Shown here in pieces: positions 27,741 through 37,970 of a stretch of 64,000 nucleotides of DNA (within the stretch, counting starts at the first letter, position 1; each line of letters opens with the position of its first letter). The translations under genes and the position numbers were made by a program. The stretch comes from Avena insularis (Eukaryota > Streptophyta > Magnoliopsida > Poales > Poaceae): contig CM042694.1 in the NCBI GenBank assembly GCA_023614405.1, positions 114,698,685-114,762,684 on the forward strand, written 5' to 3'. The notes under the pieces were generated by a model. That model ran no database searches, was not told where the DNA came from, and saw nothing but the letters and a program-made list of their open reading frames with translations.

Positions 27741-30723
27741 AAGTTAACCTTGGGCGACAACAACCTTGTTATTGGGCATACACAATAGAATAAATAGCTC
27801 CTAGTCGATACATCAGTTGTAACAAACTAGTTACAAAGATCAGACCATAATGATCAACTAATGAACGAAATCGGTGGCACCATGTGTAGGCGGGTGCCCA
27901 ATGGATCTGAAGAGGTTTAGCCAGGGAGTGAGAAGAGGTGGAGGGCGTCAGTGAGGAGGAGAGTGCGAAACTCTAGGCCTGACGTGGAATCGGCCGCGGG
28001 GCGATAGGCAGTGGCCATGTGCTAGGGTTTTGGTTTGTCCATGGACCCTGGAAGCACTGCAACGCGAAGCGTAAACCTCTCACGATCTCAAGGCAAGGAA
28101 TTACAAAGTTCTCAGCATACGCTAATGCCCGTGGCGCCTCCTTGCACTTTATGTTGAGTAGTGTTGAGAAATGTTGTTGTTACTTTAAAAGACCAAGAAA
28201 TGTTAGTCAGTCGTTCCATATCTCCCACGCAACATTGATCTTGATTGTTGTACTGTAATCTATAATTGGTCTAGATGATGAATCAAGTAAGGAGTTTAAA
28301 CCAAGAATGACCTTGGGTGTTCGGCATACACATTAAAATAGCTCCTACTAGTCGGTGGACACGAATAATGTTAAGATCAGTCAATGACTGAACTATGCTT
28401 TATTTTATCAAGAACGACACGACTAATGTTAAGATTCTTAGAGGATAAAATAAGCACCAGATATTGAACAAACAATTTGCAACAATCTCTAAACAAAAAA
28501 GAACGAGTTTGAAATGTTCAGCACCGATGAATAATGCCAATGAATTGAACACGATTGAAGAAACATTGTCACGGTTTCATCGCGTTGTGCCTGAATCAGA
28601 GTTTTCTCCCCAAGAAAAATCATAGTGCTGCAAATTGTAGGTAGGTTGCAAACTTTAGGCTGCAACTCTAACATGGTGCTCTATAGCATCCAAGAAACAA
28701 GATAGGTACATATCCATACTACATGCATTGCTCATGTAGCAAGAACGCAAGCTAGTGTCACTATTATTCTGAAAAACAATAATAGTGAATCAACCAAAGT
28801 GAACAAGTAGACTCCCGTGCATGTACCAGACGAACAAGAATGAATTGGCCTGCTGGGAAAAAAATTATTCCAGTTTTTTATCCCAAAGGGTGGTTACAAC
28901 AATGGTCCTATAAGAATTAACAAAGACAAAGTTTAACTAACAACGGGATTTTCTTACTAATTTCAGAAGTTTGAGAGACAATTAATATACAGTACATATT
29001 GATTGTATGAAATCAACAGAGCATTCCAGTACTACCACTCATTTACAAAATAGAATACATAATTCAGACCCCATCCCTAGTTTCAACAAATGTGTAGTAG
29101 TGATGATAGAGTTTGACAAATCTATTTTTGGTGAAGAAAACAATTCCAATGTAAAAACCCTTGCATGTTCACCCCTAATCAAGATAAGTTGCCGTACTCA
29201 TTATAAGAAAAAGGAACTTCGAAGAACCCACCTTCGCTCTAGACCCGACTGCGGTAGTCATGGAGAGCAGGACCGCTACGCAAAAATCTGCTGACAATGT
29301 GGATGACGACGGCAGGAAGAACACCATATCTTAACTCAAAGTTTTACCCAACAAACTCTTAAGTTTTTTATTACCACACACACACCATTGTATCAACATA
29401 ACCAACACCAGTAAAGTCAGAGAAATGGAATTTTCTAGGCAGCAAGTTCCACGCCACGAGTCTGATATTGCTTGGTCATGTCAATAATTTACATCCCAAA
29501 GGCACCATTGGTTGCTTTTAGATTTTATGACCTGACTTATTTTAGTTAGCTAAGTATTAAAATCGAATCATCTTGGCACAAAACTGGCATAGAAAAATAC
29601 TCGTTTGATATGTTAACTCGTGTTACTGGCTAAGATTTTGTCCAATGGTAGTCTACAATTGAAACTGCAAACCAAATTTTCTTCTAGATGTACCTTCTAT
29701 GTGAGATGACTCTCCTCATGCCAAGGAAATTGAGTTGTGGAAGTGAAGAGGTATGCACATATACTATTGTAATTTATTTTTTAGAATGATATAAGTTTTA
29801 TATTCTTAAGTTTTACATGTAGATGAATGAGAAAGGATGCTTTTGGCAAGAGCGAAATTCTTCACTCGGCCTGAATGATCAATCTAAGCACAACTGCCAG
29901 CCATGTGCTATAATGGAGACAATAGTCTTCCCTTATATTCTGAGGGATCATCTGTTAACTGTGGAAAGTCATTTTTCTCTTTCAACTAACAAAATATCCA
30001 ACGTGCCAACTCCAAGTGAAGGCTAACATCACCATTGCACATGTCTTGTCAGTACCTCCATTGGAGTCGCAACCATTTGCACAAAATGATAATCTACTTG
30101 TTGTTCTTGGTGTACGGACGATTCCTACCAAGTACCATACATCGTCCGAGACCTCCCATTATGAGTACCGCCATATGAATCACAACCATGTGCACAAAAC
30201 GGTACTCTACTTATTATTCCTGGTCGACGAACGATTCATATGAAGCAAAGCACACAACATCATCCAAGACCTCCCATACCTAAGTAATTCCACATTCTAA
30301 CAGAACCAACAAGGAATCCGGCATGCAATACAGTACCAAAGGAGTTGAATTCACCTGCAACTTCGAAACATTTGAGGAGTGACCCGTGGAGCGGTAACTA
30401 GTAACTGGTCAGGGACGAAGAATTGTGGCTATGGGGAGGTGGAAGAGTGAAGGTGGGAAACCCGTGAAGCGAGTCAAGAAGCACTCCAATCCGAAGCCTA
30501 CTCACTCCTCTCACAGTCTCAAGACAAGGAATTCCCAAGTGCTCAGCATCCGCTAATATCAATGGCGCCTCCTTGGCTCCTTGCGCTAGATATAAAGTAG
30601 CTCTCAGCAATGTTGTTGTGGCTTTAAAAAGAACCAATATATCCCTCTAGCTCGCTCGCTATCTCCCCACGCAATACATGCTCTTTGTACTGTCTAACTG
30701 TTCTAAATGATGAACCAAGTACG
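27741..30723. repeat. Array unit body, copy 9 (right end of array)
   Basis: Matches copy 8 closely, including its two private variants. A 17-base deletion near 29984 splits the recurring ORF (29823-30026 and 30016-30243). From about 30608 the sequence diverges from other copies (CAGCAATG, AAAAAGAACC, CGCAATACATG), marking the end of the homogeneous array. Confidence 0.93.
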
Positions 30724-30728
30724 AAGTT
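30724..30728. other. Empty insertion site of the array's solo LTR
   Basis: Here GTACGAAGTT runs directly into AACCTTC, with a single AAGTT and no LTR. All eight other junctions carry the LTR between two AAGTT copies. The diverged copy at 59055-59065 is also empty (GGAGTTTAACC). This fixes the LTR ends and target duplication by comparison. Confidence 0.92.
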
Positions 30729-30806
30729 AACCTTCAGCGATAACAACCTTGTTATTGGGCATACACACTAGAATAAATAGCTCCTAGTCGATACATCAGT
30801 TATAAC
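30729..30806. repeat. Diverged tenth unit, left part
   Basis: Matches the sequence that follows the LTR in array copies, with many substitutions, up to CAGTTATAAC, where a copia element interrupts it. The last five bases (ATAAC, 30802-30806) are the left target duplication of that element. Confidence 0.88.
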
Positions 30807-30989
30807 TGTAAAAGTTATGATCAGGTAGTATTTGGGACTACTCGGATAGATCCCGAGTTGATTCTCTCGATCAGATATAACGCACTTTGCGGTGCCGGCA
30901 TACAAGTGTCCATATAGGAAACAATACATGAATACTGACCCAACACTAGTCGTACACAATGCAACTATGACTATATTGTATGTCTAACA
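30807..30989 (-). repeat. 3' LTR of the copia element
   Basis: 183 bases on the plus strand from TGTAAAAGTT to GTCTAACA. Near-identical to 37788-37965 but with an extra TGCAA near 30958. A CCTCCCTTAA stretch at 30990-31000 is the polypurine tract on the minus strand. Confidence 0.95.
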
Positions 30990-31372
30990 CCCTCCCTTAA
31001 TCCCAACTTTCTCAAGTTGAGATTACGCTTAAAATTTTCAAAGCTATGAACAGGAAGAGGTTTTGTGAACCCATTAGCAACTTGATCCTTTGAGGAAATA
31101 AAACGAATTTCCAGCTGCTTGTTCATCACCTTCTCTCTGACAAAATGAAAATCAGTTTCAATGTGCTTAGCTCTTGCATGGAAGACAGGATTGGCTGATA
31201 GATATGTGGCACCCAGATTATCGCACCACAAACAGGGAGGTTGAGTCAGTTTTCTTCCAAGTTCTTCAAGCAAGGACTGAACCCAAATCACCTCGGCTGT
31301 GGCATTAGCCACAGATTTGTACTCTGCCTCTGGACTGGATCTAGACATTGTGCTTGTTTCTTGGCACTCCAA
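30971..31372 (-). pseudogene. Copia RNase H C-terminal part
   Basis: Frame carrying the end of the copia RNase H domain. Recognisable landmarks are [27 protein letters not shown] and [13 protein letters not shown], with [11 protein letters not shown] near the C terminus. It is out of frame with the upstream reverse transcriptase frame, so a frameshift lies near 31290-31370. The stop is inside the 3' LTR, as in related elements. RNase H would degrade the RNA strand of the RNA-DNA hybrid during reverse transcription. Confidence 0.88.
30990..31000 (-). promoter_or_regulatory. Polypurine tract of the copia element
   Basis: Read on the minus strand this is TTAAGGGAGGG, immediately upstream of the 3' LTR. 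It is the expected plus-strand primer site for copia replication. Confidence 0.8.
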
Positions 31373-32776
31373 GAAATCAAATTAGAGCCAAGAAAGACTG
31401 CAAAACCTCTAGTAGAGCGATGATCATCTACACATCCCGTCCAGTCAGCATCAGAAAATGCACTGACTTGTGTAGACTGTGATCTTGTAAACGTGAGTCC
31501 AACAACAATGGTATGCTTGACATACCTCATAATGCGTTTTGCAGCAGCCCAATGCATAGTAGTAGGGGCATGTAAAAACTGACAAATTTTGTTGACTGCA
31601 AAGGCAATATCAGGCTTGGTGAGAGTGAGATACTGAAGAGCACCTACCATACTTCTGTATTTTGTACTATCTTCAGGACCCAGCAAATCTCCTTCATGTG
31701 CTGAAATTTTTTCAGATGATGACAATGGTGTTGACGAGCCTTTGCAATCTGTCATGCCAACTCGAGAAAGGACATCTTGTGCATACTTTGTTTGACTCAA
31801 TACCAATCCATCATTAACCTTCTGAACTTCAATTCCTAGAAAGTAGTGAAGCTCACCAAGATCCTTCAGCACAAACTCCTTATTCAAATCCTTGAGAAGT
31901 GCATTTGTTGCAGCTTGTGAGGAGCTGGCAACTATGATATCATCCACATATATAAGCATAAAGATAGTAGCATTGGACTTGCGATAGATAAATAGTGATG
32001 TATCCGATTTTGAAGCAACAAAGCCAAAGGAAATCAACTGAGTACTCAACCGAGAATACCATGCTCGAGGTGCTTGTTTTAGTCCATATATGGCCTTATC
32101 AAGTTTGCAAACATAATTTGGCTTGTGCTTGTTTGTATACCCGGGTGGTTGTCTCATATAGACAGAACACCATGTAAGAACGCATTCTTGACATCCAACG
32201 GTCGCAAACTCCATCCCCTAGAAACTGCAACTGATAGGACTAACCGAACAGTAGCAATTTTAACTACTGGACTGAAGGTATCCTTATAATCTATACCAAA
32301 TCGCTGCTTAAAACCTTTGGCTTCCAGTCTAGCCTTATATCTATCAATAGAGCCATCTGACTTTCTTTTAATTTTGTAAATCCAACGACAATCAATGACA
32401 TTGGTACCTCTTCGTGGTGGAACCAAATTCCAAGTTCGATTCTTCAAAAGAGCTTCATATTCTGCATCCATAGCCTTTCTCCAATTTGAATCACCAAGAG
32501 CATCTCATCAAGATTAGTTGGTTCATCCGTGGACGCAGAAAGGCACCAGCGAACTGTCCCATCTTTATATTCTCTCGGTTTGACAATACCTTTGGATGCA
32601 CGTGTACCTGGGCGATTTTGCACATTTGTTGGTTGTTGCACAGCAGAGCTCACCGGCAGCTGTGGTGTAGAAGATCCATCGTCCCGATCAGTGGAAGCAA
32701 TGGAAGATTCGCTGCCTCCACTAGGATCCTGTGTGGGCACAAACGAATCGGTGGCCTCTTGTGTGTCCTGTTGCAT
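31288..32776 (-). pseudogene. Copia reverse transcriptase and start of RNase H
   Basis: Three minus-strand frames together make the copia reverse transcriptase region: 32776-32444 (acidic linker ending near NLDEMLLV), 32471-32154 (starts [14 protein letters not shown]; includes [20 protein letters not shown] and the first catalytic region DVKNAFLHG) and 32214-31288 ([34 protein letters not shown] with intact YVDD, then RNase [16 protein letters not shown]). Breaks: a frameshift near 32450-32470 and a small deletion right after AFLHGVL near 32180. The protein would copy element RNA into DNA in virus-like particles; as it stands it cannot be made in one piece. Confidence 0.92.
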
Positions 32777-32862
32777 GGCCCTAATTAGTCCGCTGGGTTG
32801 TTTACACGCAGAAGATCCTCCGCTGGTCCCGGCAGGTGACCATGTGCCTGCGGCGCGGGACG

Positions 32863-32870
32863 TACGGGAC
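32863..32870. other. Left target duplication of nested hAT
   Basis: TACGGGAC precedes the hAT terminus; its partner TACAGGAC lies at 35005-35012 with one mismatch. Eight bases is the length expected for hAT elements. Confidence 0.82.
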
Positions 32871-33601
32871 CAGGGGCGGAGCTACAGTGTTGGGCCGGGG
32901 TCAAATGACACCGATGACTTTTGGCTCGTCCCTTAAGCTCAAAGCCCAAATGAAAAAATGTCCCCGGTGAAAATCTAATTTGACCCCAGTGTACATGTGC
33001 AAAGACAGCCCACTTCAGCTTTTTATTAGTCCAACGTGAATAGTTAGCATGACAACAACCAAAAAGCCCATCCAGCGACGTGTATTGCTGGCAACACTTA
33101 TTCTGATCGATCATACCTCGATCGCTAGGAAAACACGCCCACTTGTCCGCTCCCTCGACTTCTGTTCGGAAATCGGAATGGGAGAATGGCCAGGGCCTGG
33201 GAAGGGGAACGCCGCCGGCACCAGCTGCGAGACGATTTTCGTCCGTCTCTTCATCCAGTTCATCCACTCTTCTAGTCTACGAACTGTTGCGTGGATTTGA
33301 TCCGTAAGTCCCATCGCCCTGATCTAGACTACCTATTCTTCCAAAAAATTAGGGTTTGAGAACCTGTTATTTTTTACAATTGAATTGTTTGTAACATTGG
33401 AGTAGTTTCGGCGTGCTGCAGTGTCGTGGATTAGGCGTCAAATCATCTGCCGACTACTGCCTTGGTCTGGGTGTGTCAACTGTCCTACACCCCTGATGTC
33501 AAGTAAGAAAACAGTCCCTGGTATATGTACTTTCTCACGTGTATTTTGATGTAAATTTTAGAACTAAAAATTCTTGCTAACTCGCAGGTAGTAAAGCTAT
33601 A

Positions 33602-33895
33602 ATGGATCCCTTTTTGAATTTGAAAAGAAAGTCTCCACCAACTACAACCAATGATTCAGGTGAAGGTCCATCGGAAAATAGACGTAGTTGTCCTCCGTGT
33701 CCTTCTCCTATGCCGGTATTTTCAAGAGAGGTAAATTCAGATGAGATTCCTTATGATCCTGCCGATAGAAAAAAAATATCGGAGTATGTAGGTGCCAAGC
33801 TGCAAGATGAGATAAGACGGAAGTATCTGATTAGAGGTCCATATAGACCACCACCAGATTTTAAGTTTCCACAGAGGATGGCCCAAGTGATGTAA
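33602..33895 (+). pseudogene. hAT transposase N-terminal fragment
   Basis: 97 codons beginning MDPFLNLKRKS. A Ser/Pro-rich start is followed by IPYDPADRKKISEYV and RGPYRPPPDFKFP, which I recognise as the leader just before the TTF-type zinc finger of grass hAT/ZMYM1-like transposases. The zinc finger and most of the catalytic core that should follow are absent. The frame ends at a TAA inside an 18-base repeat (33874-33892, 33895-33913, 33940-33958). A full transposase of this family would be roughly 700-800 residues. Confidence 0.8.
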
Positions 33896-34848
33896 GAGAT
33901 GGCTCAAGTGATGTTATTGGAGTGCTCGACTATGTTGCAAGAGATGGCCCAAGTGATGCAAAGAAACGGCAAGCTCGTGGCCTCTTAAACTATGTCAATG
34001 ATTTTGACTTTGTGTTTCATCTCCATTTCATGTTGCTCATCTTAGGACATGCAAATGCTTTATCTCAAGCTCTATAGAGGAAAGATAAAGACATTTTAGA
34101 GGCTATGGTAGAAGTGAAGTTAATTAAGAATTTTTTTTAGCAAATAAGAGATGATGGCTGGGAATCTCTATTGGAGAGATCTTACTCATTTTGTGAAGAG
34201 CATGGTATTCCGAAGTTGGACATGAAAGAAGAGTATATAGACAGGCATAGGCCACGGAAAAAGACAAACCGCACTAACTATGAACATTATAGATATGATT
34301 GCTTAAACCCTGTTATTGATTTGCTACTTGGAGAGTTCAGTGATTGTTTTAAAGAGGTAAACTCAGATTTGCTTACTCACATGGCTGCATTCAGTCCCAA
34401 TGATTCCTTCCAAGCTTTCAAAGCTGAGAGCTTAGTCGATTTGGCTAAGTATTATCCAGATGATTTTGATTTCGTCCAACTGAAGGATCTTGCTCATGAG
34501 CTTGTCTTTTACATTGATAATATGCGAGCAGATGGAAGATTTGGGGGACTAAAAACTATTTCTGAACTTGCCAAGCTGATGGTCAGTACAAACAAATATC
34601 TAGCTTTTCCTTTGGTCTATCGGCTCCTCAAATTGGTGTTAGTACTACCCATCGCCACTGCATCAGTCGAGAAGTGCTTTTCGGCAATGAAAATAGTGAA
34701 GACCGTGCTACGTAATCGTATAGGTGATGATTTTATGAATTACTGCATCATTTGCTTCCTAGAGCAAAGACTACTATATGCAATTCCAATCAAGGATATC
34801 ATAGACCGCTTCTTGAAGATGAAAGATCGTAGAGGCCAAAAAAAATAA
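33896..34848 (+). pseudogene. hAT transposase C-terminal fragment with dimerisation domain
   Basis: After an internal deletion, the reading continues in another frame: VLDYVARDGPSDAKKR, then DFDFVFHLHFM, then the open stretch 34171-34848 (225 codons). Landmarks are DDGWESLLERSYSFC near 34151-34196 and, near the C terminus, LVLVLPIATASVEKCFSAMK and NRIGDDFMNYC. This is the hAT C-terminal dimerisation region. In-frame stops lie near 34073 and 34138. The protein would have bound and cut transposon ends in the nucleus. The deletion, frame change and stops make it non-functional. Confidence 0.87.
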
Positions 34849-35201
34849 AGGTAATTGTTGTTGTAAACGAGATTAATTTATTATGATACATTGACAATTA
34901 TTATTTCTATTTATGTCAGCTTTTATAATATGTATTATAGTCATCACTGTTAGTGGTACTTGTATTTTGACACCGGCGACCTATTTTCCTGGCTCCGCCC
35001 CCTGTACAGGACGCGTTGGGCATCTGCGCTTCGTGGGCGTGCGACCCGTCCACCGTATCAGACGTGTTGACGTGGGACTGGACCGGCGTGTGATACGACA
35101 TAGTTCGGTTGCCCGATCCCAAGGTAGTTTGCGGCATAGAATCTGCTATGTGTCCTGTGTCCCTGTCTTCTTCTGTTGACTCTTCAGAAGCACAGTTTTC
35201 A

Positions 35202-35573
35202 TCATTTTGAGTGTTGTTTTTGAGTAGAATTTTCACCATGTTCCAGTATTCTGCGTCTGGTACCCTGTGAAACACCACAAACAGGTCTAGAGGTAGGATT
35301 AGTAGAGACATTAGTCATATTTGGATCATCAATAAATTCTTCCCCATGTTCAAAAATACGTAGTGTGGGAGGAAGCAAAGGGATTTCTTTGCGAAGAAGC
35401 GCTCCAGCATTGGGATGAAGAGATTTGAAGGAAAAAACAGCCTCGTCAAATACTACGTCACGAGAGATATAGACACGCTCGGACGACACCTCAAGGCATT
35501 TGACCCCCTTGTGACGAAGACTATAGCCTAGAAAAACACACTGTGTGGAGCAAAAGGCTAATTTGCATTTATT
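35202..35573 (-). pseudogene. Copia integrase C-terminal/linker region
   Basis: Minus-strand frame with SSERVYISRDVVFDEAVFSF, typical of the stretch after the copia integrase core (GYS...KGVKCL...RVYISRDVVFDE). The 35202 end belongs to the linker that the hAT insertion splits. It follows a nonsense codon at about 35574. Confidence 0.8.
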
Positions 35574-37073
35574 TTACGGACAAAGATTATGCCAACACGC
35601 ACATCCAAAAACACGTAAGGAGGAGTAATCTGGTTTAGTGTGAAGAAGGCGATGCACAGGGGAGTCATTGTTTATAGTTCGGCTAGGGAGCATATTAATA
35701 AGATAGGTAGTGATCAAGAAAGCCTCATCCCAAAATTTAAGGGGCATATGAGCATTGGCAAGGAGATCCAATCCTACTTCAACAATATGGCGGTGTTTGC
35801 GCTCGGCGGAGCCATTTTTCTGATGCACATGAGGGCAAGAGACATGATGTGGTATGTCCTGCTTTTGAAAGAAACTGTTAAGTTTAACATATTCACCTCA
35901 CCAATTCGACTGAATAGTCAGAATTTTCATGTGAAGTTTACGCTCAACAAGTGTTTGAAAATTAATAAAAGCATTGAACACATCATATTTTTTCTTGAGA
36001 AGATAGATCCAAGTAAACTTACTATAGTCATCAATAAAGCTTACATAGTAGTCATGGCGACCAACAAAAGTAGTAGCAGGACCCCATACATCAGAAAAGA
36101 CTAATTGTAGTGGGGCTGTGGATACACTAGTGGACATAGGGTAGGGAATTTGATGACTTTTAGCCTGCTGACATGAATCACATACTGACTCTAGAATAGG
36201 ATCCCTAACACATGGAAGTTTATTTTTGCTAATTATTTGGCTAACAATGGTATATGACGGATGACCAAGACGATTATGCCACTTCACTTGAGAGAGCTTG
36301 GCGGCAATAAAAGCATGCTTCTGAGGCTGGGGCGATGAAACCACGGATGATATAAGAGGATAAAGACCGCCAACACATCTCCCTCTATGAATTATTTTTC
36401 GCGTGGCCTGATCCTTAATCAAAAAAGAGAAGGGGTGAAACTCTATGAAAATATTATTGTCATATGTAAAGCGATGAACAGAGAGAAGATTTTTTGAGGC
36501 AATACGTACATAAAGGATATCACGAAGATGAAAATTCTGAACAGGGTTTCGAATTATTGAATGACTAATATGAGTAATATCCATACCTTGCCCACTAGCG
36601 GTGTTAACCTTGTCATTGCCGTTGTAGTTGTCACGCATGGTCAAATTGTTGAGTTCACTGGTAATATGATGTGTTGCGCCGGTGTCTGGATACCAATTTG
36701 TGTCGACACCATAGGAGGCCGCATTAACCTCTTTGTCCTCATATGGTTCGAAGTCCTCATCAAAGCGACACCAACAATCCTTGGCAGGATGCCCCTCTTT
36801 GTAGCAAATTTGGCATGTCACGTCTACCCATGGGGTGGTGCGACATCGACCACGTCCACGTCCACGCCCACGCCCTCCTCCTGGGGACGCATGGCCGCCA
36901 CCACGGCCTTGGCGAAAAGAGCGGTCATCGCGGCGATCTTCACGCCTCTCATCACGTCGATCGCCGTTATCACCACGGTCAACACGTGGTTTATTGTTGT
37001 AGCGCCCACATTGTTGGCGTAGGGCGGCGTTGGCGGATGTCTCAAAGACGGCGCCGGTGGAGGTATGTAACAT
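35574..37073 (-). pseudogene. Copia nucleocapsid, protease and integrase
   Basis: Minus-strand frame with an Arg/Gly-rich nucleocapsid segment, a zinc knuckle CQICYKEGHPAKDCW, the aspartic protease motif YPDTGATHH, and the integrase zinc-binding region (HNRLGHPS ... CDSCQQAKSH). The core begins with VFSDVWGP and FIDDYSKFTW. A TGA replaces the expected Gly codon right after IQSNW (about 35898-35900). The frame then continues in register with the third acidic position in KNGSAERKH and FWDEAFLITTYLINMLPS. A second stop lies at about 35574, after CWHNLCP. The protein would process the polyprotein and insert the DNA copy into chromosomes. It is inactive because of these nonsense codons. Confidence 0.9.
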
Positions 37074-37086
37074 CTCTTGACGCTGG

Positions 37087-37719
37087 TCATGAGCTTAGAG
37101 CATTGTATAGAGACGCCAGGGAAATAGGAGGAAGACCAGGGAGTCCAAGAGCAGAGACAACAGAGTCATATTCTCCACCGAGACCAGCCAGAATAAAGGA
37201 CACATGTTCCCGTGTGGTGATGGTCACCCTTGTAGCAGCAAGCTCGTCAACAATGCCTTGCATCTTGGTGAGGAACGTCGGCGTTGACATCTGAAGTTTC
37301 TTTGTGTTCGCCAGGGCAATGCGAAGATTGGTAATCTTGGCTTCGCTCTGCGAGGCAAACATCTCCTCGATGGCCTTCCAGACTCCGGAGGCGTGCTCAA
37401 TCCGTTGTACGTGAGGGGGAACCTCAGAGGAGAGCGATTGGAAAAGGTAGCCGAGTACAATCTGATCCCGGGAGATCCAGGCGTCGTACGCAGGGTTGGG
37501 GACAGTCTTCGACGTCTTCTCGACAGCCTTATCTGCTGGTTCAACTTCCAGCACTTTCAGCGGCGCGGTATCAGTGCCATCAAGGAGCCCGAGAAGGCGA
37601 GCGTCGCGGATGGGGGGGAGAACTTGAGCTCGCCACCCGGTGTAGTTGGTGCGGGTCAATTTGCCGGAGGGAGGCGCACCAAGGTTGATGATGACGGGGG
37701 CGGAGGAAGACGTCGCCAT
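37087..37719 (-). pseudogene. Copia Gag
   Basis: 210-codon frame starting MATSSSAPVI, ~70 bases downstream of the primer binding site, so this start is likely. It matches the copia Gag/UBN2-type capsid region: KLTRTNYTGWRAQV near residue 20, WISRDQIVLGYLFQSL near residue 81, and FLTKMQGIVDELA then SFILAGLGGEYDSVV near the end. It ends at SLYNALSS where related elements read on into the nucleocapsid; the downstream frame is shifted by one, so a frameshift lies at about 37087-37100. Gag would form the virus-like particle that packages element RNA. Confidence 0.88.
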
Positions 37720-37773
37720 GGGATCCGCAAGGATCAGCGATGGGGATGGCGATCAAGCTGTTGGCGGAAGAGG

Positions 37774-37787
37774 CCAGCCTGATACCA
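37774..37787 (-). promoter_or_regulatory. tRNA primer binding site of the copia element
   Basis: On the minus strand, TGGTATCAGGCTGG directly follows the 5' LTR. TGGTATCAG is the usual complement of the initiator methionine tRNA 3' end in plant copia elements. Confidence 0.88.
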
Positions 37788-37965
37788 TGTAAAAGTTACG
37801 ATCAGGTAGTATTTGGGACTACTCGGATAGATCCCGAGTTGATTCTCTCGATCAGATATAACGCACTTTGCGGTGCCGGCATACAAGAGTCCGTATAGGA
37901 ACCAATACATGAATACCGACCCAACACTAGTCGTACACAACTATGACTATATCGTATGTCTAACA
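37788..37965 (-). repeat. 5' LTR of the copia element
   Basis: 178 bases, TGTAAAAGTT to GTCTAACA on the plus strand, followed by ATAGC (37966-37970), the right target duplication. Confidence 0.95.
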
Positions 37966-37970
37966 ATAGC

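Larger units (their letters stand above)
1..30723. repeat. Tandem array of ~3.45-kb units, nine copies in window
   Basis: The same sequence block recurs head to tail. The anchor GGCTGGAATTACC lies at 11, 3464, 6910, 10364, 13794, 17255, 20713, 24145 and 27594, giving periods of 3453, 3446, 3454, 3430, 3461, 3458, 3432 and 3449 bases. Each unit is a ~3.0-kb body plus a ~0.45-kb solo LTR. The window opens inside an LTR, so the array continues to the left. On the right, identity drops at about 30.6 kb, where a diverged unit without the LTR begins. The longest recurring ORF (145 codons, plus strand) is broken in several copies and has stop codons in the diverged relative near 62.27 kb, so I do not regard the unit as protein coding. 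Confidence 0.98.
32871..35004 (+). mobile_element. hAT DNA transposon nested in the copia element
   Basis: 2134 bases. The left end is CAGGGGCGGAGCTA and the right end, read inward, is CAGGGGGCGGAGCCA: an imperfect terminal inverted repeat of ~14 bases. Eight-base flanking duplications and the hAT-type transposase remains inside support the class. It lies in the linker between integrase and reverse transcriptase of the copia element and is therefore younger than that insertion. Bases 32885-33600 hold no coding sequence I recognise; a possible 3' splice site (GCAGGTAG) sits just before the first ORF. Confidence 0.9.
30807..37965 (-). mobile_element. Copia retrotransposon (Ale/Hopscotch-like), degenerate, with nested hAT
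   Basis: Two LTRs (30807-30989 and 37788-37965) bound gag, protease, integrase, reverse transcriptase and RNase H in copia order on the minus strand. Flanks are ATAAC (30802-30806) and ATAGC (37966-37970), one mismatch apart. Without the hAT insert and one copy of its 8-base duplication, the element is ~5.0 kb. Short LTRs and this size fit the Ale/Retrofit-Hopscotch lineage as I know it. By hand the LTRs differ at six positions and one 5-base indel over ~178 bases, suggesting an insertion in the order of one to two million years ago at usual grass rates. Frameshifts and nonsense codons throughout show it is not autonomous. Confidence 0.93.

Noticed and set aside
1..30723. Array considered as a centromeric satellite or rDNA spacer
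   Set aside because: The unit is much longer than grass centromeric satellites, carries an LTR insertion and gene-flank-like modules, and no rRNA sequence adjoins it.
1..30723. Array considered as CRISPR-like or another prokaryotic repeat system
   Set aside because: Repeat size, transposon content and composition are those of a plant nuclear genome.
32529..32936. 135-codon plus-strand ORF in the copia/hAT junction region
   Set aside because: It is antisense to the copia linker and crosses the hAT end; no domain.
36561..37294. Plus-strand ORFs of 153 and 183 codons inside the copia element
   Set aside because: Antisense shadows of the Arg/Gly-rich nucleocapsid and Gag coding frames.
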